This document shows positions 16,273 to 23,331 of a stretch of 23,331 nt of DNA, in pieces. Each line of letters starts with the position of its first letter. Within the stretch, counting starts at the first letter, position 1. The notes beneath the pieces are model-generated. The model did no database searches, was not told the DNA's origin, and was given only the letters and a program-made list of their open reading frames with translations. A program made the translations under genes and the position numbers. The stretch lies in contig MU069867.1 in NCBI GenBank assembly GCA_002284615.2, forward strand, positions 148,773 to 172,103, in the 5' to 3' direction. Source of the DNA: Dunaliella salina. Lineage: Eukaryota > Chlorophyta > Chlorophyceae > Chlamydomonadales > Dunaliellaceae.

Positions 16273-18165
16273 GTTTACAAGGTTTACAAGGGAACATAAC
16301 CTTCAGCCAGGAAGTTTGACTGCTCGGTGTGGTGAAAGAAATCCATAAGTTCAGAGATGAAGCGATAAGTCTGTGTATCTTGGTTTTGAAAGAAACGAGC
16401 TACATCCAAAGAGCAGGCATCAGAAAAAAAAGAAAGATCCTGTATCATTTGAAACTACTCTGTGAGCAGGAAAGGCACAGAAAATATGTGCATACTTTCT
16501 TCTAAGACAACACAGGAAGTTGCAAGGGCAAAGAAAGATGACGTGCTTTTCATCCTGCCATTGTTCTGAAACACATAAATCACATTGAGGTGCATGTCCA
16601 TGCCAATGAGAAGTTTCAACTCAGAATTTATGGGCGTGCAATCGGAAGCAAGCAATGTTCCTCTGCATATGCCTATCCAAATCCAAATGCAGATACCTAG
16701 GAGTATGGAGAGGTTTACCAAAAGCAGAATTATGCCGGAAGGGGAGCGCTACCCAATTATGGTACTTGGCTAACTTGTTTAAATGAGCACCATGTTCAGC
16801 ATGATCCTCAGTTGGCCACACGTTCCTATGCCTTTTCCGTAAATCAACCACAAAATCACTTACCCTAATGGGTTGGCCTGAATACACGCAATGTGTGAAG
16901 TAGTTGCGCCTATCCAATCCCTGAAAAGCAGATATAAACTCTGTTGTCCAGCACTTTTTAGAGTTACTACTCATGTCAACTTGACAGCGGATATTGAATA
17001 TCCGCTCCAAGCACCCTACATAAAGTAGTGCTGTTGCAGGCAAGTGAGGCATTATAAAATCTGACAGCAGCTCGAAACCAATAAAATTGTAATGGTTCAA
17101 ACCCACATTCACGCAACACAGACCAATTTGGTGTAGTCTTTTTCACTCTGAGAATTCGCTTTAGTAAACACAGGTGCACAGTCTGCGACGGGCAGGTCAT
17201 CATCTCATCTCCTGGCCTCATAAACCTGGTACCCCAAATTTGACTAGCATACATGCTAGCAGGGAGAGCATATGTCTTAGTCAACCACAGCATGGTATGA
17301 GGCCTATCTGCTAGCTTATATTCATCTGCAACGTGCCTAATACGATGACATCCAGCCAAGAAAAGTGCACACATATGCTCAGAAGAGGCAAGGGGGTTAA
17401 ATTGTTTCGCAAACAGCATACCCAAATATTTGATAGACTCGGCACGCACGAGCTGCTCGCCACCTAGGTTGAACATAGGAGCATTATTTCCTTTTGAATT
17501 GAAGGACACAACCTCAGACTTCGACACGTTGATAATTAAACCTTTCCTATGTGCATACCCATGTAACCTATCCAACATGCGCTGAAGCTCAGTGGGATGA
17601 TTAGCAGTGAGGCAGAGGTCATCCGCATACAACATATGAGTTACATAAAAATCTTCAGCACCAGTAACTGCACCGCTAACATTCTCTGCCAGGCAGTCAA
17701 CATCATTTATATATATAAGGAAAATAGCAGAGGGGATAATGGGCTGCATTGCTTAACCCCTAATCTAGGATGCACATGTGTTCGCTTACACCCATCCACC
17801 AGGATGTATTCATCATTGTCATAAATATTTTTCAGGATAGCCAGCAAGCAAGATGGCATGCGAATGCTTTGAAGATGAGTCCAAAGAGCATCCCTAGGTA
17901 TTGTATCGTAAGCTTGCTTGAAATCAATGAAGGCTGCATACAACCTCGGTGAGCAATGAGGGCGCTTAATCTGTGCCGCATGCTGCAGATGACGCAAAAT
18001 AAATATTGGCTGCAGGGTGTTTCGGCCTGGATAAAAACCATATTGTGTATCTGGAATTTTGTTGTTCTCTCTGCACCACCTTGTAACAACATCTCGAAGC
18101 ACATTTGCATAGATCCTGTACATGATGTCGCTCACAGCAAGTATGCAGTAGTTTGCAGGGTCTAG
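16273..18165 (-). pseudogene. LINE-A: 5'-truncated reverse transcriptase element, decayed
   Basis: This non-LTR retrotransposon would copy its RNA at a nicked target. Read on the - strand it begins exactly at DPANYCILAVSDIMYRIYAN, inside the reverse transcriptase. It continues with GFYPGRNTLQPIFILRHL, AFIDFKQAYDTI (palm Asp), GVKQCSPLSPLLFSLY, the catalytic YADD near 17629, KSEVVSFN and IKYLGM. Then follow a thumb-like region and a finger, CDLC-x9-H-x4-C, near 16575. It ends LAEGYVPL, a stop, then CCTTGTAAACC repeats. Defects: a 2-bp slip in a TA run near 17710, a frameshift near 16985, TGA at 16621-16623, and a frameshift in a T8 run near 16430. QCSP replaces the usual QGxP. A 15-bp duplication flanks it. 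No RNase H or nuclease domain is visible. Confidence 0.93.
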
Positions 18166-18180
18166 CATGACAGACTTAAG
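18166..18180. repeat. Target-site duplication, right
   Basis: CATGACAGACTTAAG is the partner of 16258-16272. LINE-B coding sequence resumes here in the frame expected after removing LINE-A and one duplication copy (GIQVPENISRAIPDW). Confidence 0.88.
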
Positions 18181-18880
18181 AATTAAGGCATACAAGTCCC
18201 TGAAAACATCTCTCGAGCTATTCCAGACTGGGTTTTCCCAAATGGCACTGCCTCACCTGCACGGCACCAAAGCCGCCCTGATGCTCTCTTTGTGCGCCCT
18301 ATCCCAGGTAGACAAGCCCAGCTTGACCCTTTCGAGACCCCCCACAAGATAGAGATATCCACCTCCTTAAACTTTAATTCTGCCCTGACACAAATCCCTT
18401 CATCACTTTAGAACGTGCACAGGCTCAACATTCCCACATCATAAACAGACTTAAAACACGCAGCTTAAGAAACCCTAACAGGAATAACAAAGTTACTTGC
18501 ACATCATCTTAATTGGTGTGGGTGGCACGATTTACAATGAGCTAACAATTTCACTCCTCATAAATCTGGGTTTAACCAAACAGAAAGCCAAATCACTAGC
18601 ATCCAAGCTCAGGGACCATGCCATCCAGAGATTATCCACCATCATTAACACTAGACATGCACTTTGCTTTCAGAGGAGAGTCCAAGCGCTCAGGGGCATG
18701 GCTAGCAATCCTCCAGATCCACATTAGTTTTGTCTCTTACTCTCTCCTAGGCTAGTTTTGTCTAGTTTAGGTGGAGGGCCTCCTGGCGAGGCCTCTAACT
18801 TTTGTTAGGGGTTCTTCCCTTAATGCACGCGGCCTTTGGCTTGCATAGACTTTTCTTTTTCTTTTCTTTTCTTACAATAC
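18181..18880 (+). pseudogene. LINE-B, right part: PD-(D/E)XK domain, C-terminus and 3' tail
   Basis: Continuation of the ORF interrupted at 16257. GIQVPENISRAIPDWVFP leads to RPDALFVRP (PD at 18276-18281) and, after a frameshift, RDIHLLKL followed by TAA at 18375. An intact restriction-like nuclease would read E-L-K here. Both the Glu and the Lys are lost, so the site is dead. Another frameshift precedes ILIGVGGTIYN...LGLTKQKAKSLASKL and the end NPPDPH-stop at 18725. The non-coding tail carries CTTAATGCACGCGGCCTTTG, then GCTTGCATAGACTTTTC and TTTTC repeats. Confidence 0.85.
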
Positions 18881-18884
18881 AATA

Positions 18885-19311
18885 CAATCTTAATTGGTGT
18901 TGGTGGCACGATTTATAACAATACAATGGCACCTCTCATAAATCTGGGACTGACCAAACAAAAAGCTGAATCACTAGTTTCTGAACTCAGGGACGTCGAC
19001 CATGCCACCCAAAGATTATCCAACATCATTAATACTAGACATGCACTTTGTTTTCAGGGAGCATCGGGGAGGGGGCCTGCTGGGCACGCGGCGGCGGCTG
19101 AGGATGGAAGAAGGAGGGTCCGAGCGCTCAGGGGCATGGCAGCCAATCCCCCGGATCCCCATTTGTTCTGCTTCTTGCTCTCTCCTTAGCTAGTTTTGTC
19201 TAGTTTAGATTGAGGGCCCCCTGGTGAGGCATCTAACTTTTGTTAGGGGTTCTTCCCTTAATGCACGCGGCCTTTGGCTTGCATAGACTTTTCTTTTCTT
19301 TTCTTTCTTTA
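18885..19311 (+). pseudogene. LINE-B second copy, 5'-truncated, joined to the first
   Basis: It begins at TCTTAATTGGTGTTGGTGG, equivalent to about 18508 in the first copy, right after the first copy's tail and an AATACAATACAAT spacer. It encodes ILIGVGGTIYN, LGLTKQKAESLVSELRD and NIINTRHALCFQ, then a Gly/Ala/Arg-rich insert absent from copy 1, and ends shortly after NPPDPH. The same 3' tail with TTTTC repeats closes it. Confidence 0.85.
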
Positions 19312-19479
19312 CCTAAGGGCTTCAGAGGCCTCATGGGCCCATGGGCAGTGTGATGACTGAACTAAGTCGCAATAACTGCAGACCACTTTGAATACTGTAA
19401 TACATATATTTGTTTCCATGCACATATATATGTGCCAAAAAATACGTGTCCATACACATAACATATAGAGTATATTTAA

Positions 19480-19481
<2 letters not shown>

Positions 19482-19535
<54 letters not shown>
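19482..19535 (+). repeat. (GT)27 microsatellite
   Basis: 27 uninterrupted GT units, preceded by AT-rich ACATATATATGTG-like sequence similar in style to the left end of the window. Confidence 0.97.
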
Positions 19536-19538
<3 letters not shown>

Positions 19539-19579
19539 ACACTTCCAAAAGAAAATCCTGTCTTCCTTGATGTTAGCGA

Positions 19580-19636
19580 GCCTTCCCTTAATGCACGCGG
19601 CCTTTGGCTTGCGTAGGCTTTTCTTTTCTTTCTTTA
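19580..19636 (+). mobile_element. LINE-B 3' tail, short copy
   Basis: CCTTCCCTTAATGCACGCGG, CCTTTGGCTTGCGTAGGCTT and TTCTTTTCTTTCTTT match the LINE-B tail almost exactly. No LINE-B coding sequence lies upstream, only 45 bp of unrelated DNA and the GT tract. Confidence 0.85.
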
Positions 19637-19710
19637 GCGGGTATGCAGCAGACAAGTGGACTTTAGGGGGCCATACATGGTGCGAAGACGTTATTAGTTA
19701 TTAGTAGGGG

Positions 19711-20264
19711 TTTCCTGATTCAGGTGCAAACACCCATGAATAAGGTGCACTTCATAACTGACTCAGACCTCCAGGAAGTTGGTAGAATTTGGGCTGAGCC
19801 AGGCAGTTCTTAAACAGGCAAGGTCCTGATTGAACCAGACCTGGATCAGCTCCAGATCAGTAAGCCGAATAGGTTATAAAAAAGGCAGTTCTGAATCAGG
19901 GGTTGTCCATCCTGAATCAGGTGTGTAAACTGATTCAGACCTGCTCCAAGTAGGCAAATTAGATAAAAAAAGAGGCAGCTCTGAGTCAGGCGTTCTTCGT
20001 CCTGAACCAGGTGTGGATCAGGTCTAGATCAGACCTGCTCCGAGTACGCAAAATATATAAAAAAAGGCAGTTCTGAATCAGGCGTTGTTGATCCTGACTC
20101 AGGTGTACATCAGAACTGATTTAGACCTGCCTCAAGTCAGGCGTTTCCCATCCTGAATCAGGGGTAGATCAGGTCCAGATCAGACCTCCCTCCTGGTTCA
20201 AACTCAAATTAGAACCAACTGTCCTGAATCAGGCCTATATCAGACCAAACCACACTTTCCGACG
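19711..20264 (-). repeat. CTGATTCAGG-rich element, right copy with units of about 91 bp
   Basis: About 18 CCTGATTCAGG-like cores. Between about 19880 and 20150, units of roughly 91 bp begin AAAAAGGCAGTTCTGAATCA and end GACCTGCTCCRAGTA. The block ends AAACCACACTTTCCGACG at 20264, the inverse of the terminus at 13965. Confidence 0.82.
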
Positions 20265-20335
20265 GATTAACTATACTTGCACGACAGCTCAATTCTTATG
20301 AAGTGTTATGTGCATACAAACTTACCTCAACCTGA

Positions 20336-20560
20336 CACGCCATTGGAAAAAAAACAAGTACCCATCGTAACCTCGGGGCCCTGAAGCTTCATGCCACCAC
20401 AAACTACTGGACCATTAGCCTTCTCTTTTCCCGCTATCTGCCTACTAAAACTCACAACCCATTGAGCCACGTCTCTTTTTCCCTAACAGATGCAGGGAAT
20501 GTTCTCACTGCCCGCATGGATTTGTCTAGTTTTTTTTCTTCTCCCCTCCTTGGGCATTAA
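20336..20560 (+). other. Unassigned open frame (possible LINE fragment)
   Basis: Open for 74 codons up to TAA at 20558-20560, including KLHATTNYWTISLLFSRYLP and SLTDAGNVLTARMDLSSFF. The composition is protein-like and reminiscent of a LINE tail, but no diagnostic motif is present. No start codon or splice support was seen. Confidence 0.25.
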
Positions 20561-20680
20561 CGGAATGTATCCTATTTTTTTCATAAATTGCTGGATCGTT
20601 TCCCAGATCCTGAGTGCAGCCCAGTCATGAATATCTCAAAGAGCATTCGTAACGTTCATATGCCCATCCATTCTGAATAG

Positions 20681-20686
20681 TTTATT
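20681..20686 (-). promoter_or_regulatory. Poly(A) signal AATAAA
   Basis: AATAAA on the - strand lies 70 nt after the stop codon of the nuclease-like gene. It is a plausible cleavage signal for that transcript. Confidence 0.55.
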
Positions 20687-20755
20687 CTTGTGAGCCTTAT
20701 TCCTTATTAAGCCTCATAAATGGAACATTCAAGCCTGAGCATGTAGCTCCAATAG

Positions 20756-20936
20756 TTACTCGCCTTTACTGGGCAACACGAAAACATCAAGCCCATCCAA
20801 TCCTCTGAAGAAGTTATCTACACGCTCTCCGCACTCCTGAAGCAGGTTGCCTTCAACCCGCAAGTGGACTGAACCAGGGTCAAGCTCCACAATCTGAATG
20901 TCTCCCCATGCGTCAATTTCCTTGCTCAGCTCGCGA
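20756..20936 (-). CDS. Nuclease-like gene, terminal exon
   Basis: The acceptor is GTACTTGCAG. One base completes an Asn codon, then RELSKEIDAWGDIQIVELDP and HLRVEGNLLQECGERVDNFF follow, ending LPSKGE and TAA. The phase matches the upstream donor. Confidence 0.85.
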
Positions 20937-22630
20937 CTGCAAGTACATCATTTGGAGGAGCAGAGTCTCAGGCTTCAGAGAAGATATCATGACAAGGGAG
21001 GCATTCAAAGAATAGCTTTCAGGGTGCCTCAAAGAAAAGAGGGCAAGCCTTAAGAAGGACGGACTTCCTTTTGTCCTTCCACGCACTTGATTTCCTGGGA
21101 CAGAATGCTTCTGCGCGCAGCGTTCTCCATGTCAGGCCCAAATGCTGCCATGCTTGAAGCAAGGATGTAGACTGCCCTCAAGTCTTGGCTGAAAGGTAGG
21201 GTGTGCGTACTTGTTTGTGTTTGGTGTGGCACGTCTGCTGCTGTCTGGCATGAAGCACTGGTCAGAGTGACCACTTTCCCGCGCACCTGGAAGCGATGGC
21301 CAAGAGAGGATATTTGTTATCATATCAATGATATGATTAACAATGCTTTGGGTAGTCGTTGATCAAATAATTCAGAGAATCAAGTAACCAAGGAAGGAGA
21401 CACAATTTGGAGAGATGAAGCAAACACGAGATGGTGCGTCGCCAAGACCTGTTATGCTGCACCTTGTGTACACATTTAAAAAGCAAGCTCTTCTTTAGGT
21501 GCCTGGTGATGTCCCTACAACTCCTTTGTCACAACAAGCAATAAAAGCTGTGGTTAGATGCAAGCAGGATTTGAGATGAATGGGGGCCTTATATGCCAAA
21601 CCTTCTGAGGGCACTGGATGTAGGCAAAAGACTCACCAGGTCCAGCATAGGCTGAAATTTTTGTAGGTCGCTGTGAAGAGTTGTGTATGGATTCCCCTGG
21701 AGAAAATGCACCACAACATTAATGAGTTCTGCAATTGGTGGTCAATTGAATACGTGGTTGTTCCTATTTTGCCTCGAAAAGCAGCTTTCAGGTGATCAAG
21801 CATTGAAAAAGAGTGCCCCAAAAGTAAAGGCTAATGAAACTGATCACCTTTGCAGTTTTCACTTCCACCGCGACTTGCACGACACCATCAGCATTGATAA
21901 TTACTGCATCAATTTCGCCTTTCTGCCCTCTTATGTCCCTGCATGAATTTTAGGTAAGACAGGAGGGAAGAGTAGGCAGCTTTCCTGCACCCAAGATCAC
22001 ATTAAAAAAGGACCACCAGGAGGAAAAATGGAGGAAGCTTAGACTGAAAGCTGCTTGAAGTTAAAGCAGGCAAAATTGCCTATGCATTTTTTCTCTGTAT
22101 TTTTTCCACCTCCTTAAACCAGCAACTCCTTTCAGGCTGGACTTTGTTCCTAACCTTAATCCATAAACTCATTCCTCAGCAAGAGCAAGAAGTTACAACC
22201 TTGAAGGAACCGAGAAAAATAGAATCATAGCTATCGTATTTGCACAAAACCTTTGGCAATGTTGAGTCATGAACCTACCGATATTTTTTGCCTTCAACTT
22301 CAGATATCGCGCAAGAAGTGCGCATGGAGAACCCAAATGGCAGCTCCTGTTTAAACAGAGACGAAAATTGGAGCTCTGCCTTATCTCCATTCCGATGGTC
22401 TCGATCGAGCTGGCAGGGCTCAAGGTCGATGGTCTGGAACGAAAGCAAAGACACCAGGCATCAAATGGAGTGGATTGCCAAGGAAATAAAGAACATGAAC
22501 AAGGATGGGTGAAGAGGGTCCGTCGTTCTGCCACAGAGGGCCAAAGCCTGATTAAAAGCTTTTCCCTCACCGAGAGAGCCTGTTCGCTTTTGTCATAGTC
22601 AGAAAAAATGCTTTTCACAGCAGTGTCCAT
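20756..22630 (-). CDS. PD-(D/E)XK nuclease-like protein, six exons, family unknown
   Basis: Exons on the - strand: 22630-22571 (ATG, MDTAVKSIFSDYDKSEQALS), 22433-22279, 21938-21848, 21728-21637, 21286-21087 and 20936-20756 (TAA). All introns are GT-AG, of 119-350 nt, and the protein is about 260 residues. Exons 2-3 carry LFKQELPFG, EGKKYRDIRGQKGEIDAVI and VAVEVKT. Asp at 21910-21908, Glu at 21865-21863 and Lys at 21859-21857 form a D-x14-E-x-K core typical of PD-(D/E)XK nucleases. LFKQE may supply the helical Glu. Later exons give LQKFQPMLDL, VYILASSMAAFGPDMENAAR and LRVEGNLLQECGERVDNFFR. Phases agree at all junctions except exon 3 to 4. There the best donor (AAG/GTGATC) is phase 0 but exon 4 needs phase 1, and a weaker donor seven bases on (A/GTTTCA) fits. 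An upstream in-frame ATG at 22702 is possible. Catalytic activity is inferred, not shown. Confidence 0.82.
21087..21286 (-). CDS. Nuclease-like gene, exon 5
   Basis: The acceptor is CATCGCTTCCAG and the donor TCAA/GTGCGT (phase 2). It starts VRGKVVTLTSA and ends DLRAVYILASSMAAFGPDME, then NAARRSILSQEI. The middle 25 residues are less protein-like and may hide a short intron before CTTTCAG/CC, but no donor in the right phase was found. Confidence 0.75.
21637..21728 (-). CDS. Nuclease-like gene, exon 4
   Basis: The acceptor is CACCAATTGCAG and the donor is the consensus CTG/GTGAGT. The protein-like frame is LINVVVHFLQGNPYTTLHSD and then LQKFQPMLDL, with two leading bases. It exits in phase 0 into VRGKVVTLTSA at 21286. 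Confidence 0.82.
21848..21938 (-). CDS. Nuclease-like gene, exon 3 (GEID...EVKT)
   Basis: The acceptor is AATTCATGCAG and the donor GCAAAG/GTGATC, or seven bases further at 21841. It reads DIRGQKGEIDAVIINADGVV and then QVAVEVKTAK, carrying the nuclease-like Asp, Glu and Lys. Confidence 0.88.
22279..22433 (-). CDS. Nuclease-like gene, exon 2
   Basis: The acceptor is CTTTCGTTCCAG and the donor ATCG/GTAGGT. 51 codons plus two bases read TIDLEPCQLDRDHRNGDKAE and continue to EGKKY. The last two bases CG join the first G of exon 3 to make Arg, which supports the splice. Confidence 0.85.
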
Positions 22631-22653
22631 TCTACCTAGACTCAATACAACTG

Positions 22654-23140
22654 CTGAATAACAACCAAATAAACTAAACTGATGTAGAAGGCATGTCAGC
22701 ATGGCCCTGCCAAGCTGGGGAATATCAATAGTCTAGTTTTTTGGGCTTGATGTCCACCCCTTGCCGTGAATCCTCCTAATGTAGTGATCGTTCCTCATCT
22801 TACATTCCCTCCTCTCTTGAAAGCATTGAGCTATCATGTTTTAGAGGCTCTTAACCCACCTCCAAGTCATCTTGAGTCAAACTTTCATGTGATCATTACT
22901 TAGAAGTTTTATTGAAAGTGTAAGGCAGAATGGGCTCCTTGTTGATAAGAAACAATTTTCTGATTAATGGATTTTGAATTTCTTAACTCATCCCATGTAA
23001 CGTGGAATTGCTAACAGTTAGCAATGAGCAATACTTGGTGTACAAGAGGCCTTGGCTTAAGCTATTGACCCACTAGCACAAGCTGAGGAGAAAAGAAAAA
23101 CTGTTCTGGCAGTAAAGACACTCCCCACATCATTCAAGGA
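22654..23140. other. 5' flank of the nuclease-like gene, nothing recognised
   Basis: On the - strand, 22838-22735 holds a 34-codon frame ending GKGWTSSPKN, but its junction phases do not fit the first coding exon. No promoter motif could be identified with confidence. Confidence 0.35.
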
Positions 23141-23180
23141 CCAGGGGGCGTTGCTAGCGACGCAGAAAATTGGCAAAGCC
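23141..23180. repeat. Dispersed hairpin repeat, copy 2
   Basis: GGGGGCGTTGCTAGCGACGC followed by AGAAAATTGGCAAAGCC parallels 12075-12114 (hairpin, A-rich spacer, TTGGCGAAGCC). The stem is GCGTTGC/GCGACGC with one G-T pair. Confidence 0.6.
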
Positions 23181-23273
23181 CACCCTTAATTGAGCACACA
23201 CTTGTTTGCATGCCTGTGTGCGCGCACATGTGTGTACACTCTTTTGTGTGTACGTATCTGTGTCCAGGAATGT

Positions 23274-23274
<1 letters not shown>

Positions 23275-23331
<57 letters not shown>
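23275..23331 (+). repeat. (GT)n microsatellite at window edge
   Basis: At least 28 GT units, cut off by the window end. It is preceded by a TGTGTGTACACTC and GTGTGTACGTATC region of alternating purines and pyrimidines. Confidence 0.97.

Noticed and set aside
13965..20264. Complete autonomous DNA transposon bounded by the inverted termini
   Set aside because: No transposase-like frame lies between the ends and the outer flanks show no target-site duplication; kept only as a finding about paired termini.
1..23331. CRISPR arrays, bacterial operons, rRNA genes
   Set aside because: Introns, LINEs and microsatellites show eukaryotic DNA; no spaced identical repeats with unique spacers and no rRNA signature motifs were seen.

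Overview
This is eukaryotic nuclear DNA. It has spliced genes with GT-AG introns, non-LTR retrotransposons (LINEs), many mini- and microsatellites and an AATAAA-type poly(A) signal. The species cannot be read from the sequence. The LINE architecture (reverse transcriptase, RNase H, CCHC finger, PD-(D/E)XK nuclease) resembles large-genome algae of the green lineage, but this is a weak inference.

Two host genes can be rebuilt by joining short exons whose splice sites and reading phases agree. On the + strand, positions 779-13640 hold the 3' part of a GEMIN2/SIP1 homologue, the SMN-complex subunit that helps load Sm proteins onto spliceosomal snRNAs. Its 5' exons lie left of the window. Six exons are supported, plus one optional exon, and they are spread over 12.9 kb by introns full of repeats. 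The last intron is about 7.15 kb and starts inside a (GT)38 microsatellite. On the - strand, positions 22630-20756 hold a compact six-exon gene for a protein of about 260 residues with a GEID...EVKT PD-(D/E)XK nuclease-like core. I cannot name it.

Layout: 1-778 is AT-rich palindromic DNA, a GT tract and a 128-bp minisatellite. The first intron (856-3666) holds a degenerate U6 snRNA copy, about 1 kb of degenerate GGCATCACAGG-type minisatellite with a 61-bp higher-order array, and LINE tails. Positions 3667-6374 hold the middle GEMIN2 exons. Here one exon's 3' end and splice donor are tandemly repeated, and a mini-exon is duplicated. Positions 6375-13523 are the giant intron, with microsatellites, a 28-bp minisatellite, a 48-bp Z-DNA-type stretch, a LINE tail and 150-bp repeats. 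Positions 13965-20264 are a transposon nest bounded by inverted copies of a CTGATTCAGG-rich repeat. Inside it a decayed RNase H/zinc-finger/nuclease LINE (LINE-B) is split by a 1.9-kb 5'-truncated reverse-transcriptase LINE (LINE-A) flanked by a 15-bp target-site duplication. A second truncated LINE-B copy follows directly. Positions 20756-22653 are the nuclease-like gene, and the window ends in another GT tract.

Both LINEs carry stops and frameshifts and are inactive. The two host genes look intact where visible, apart from one phase conflict in the nuclease-like gene.
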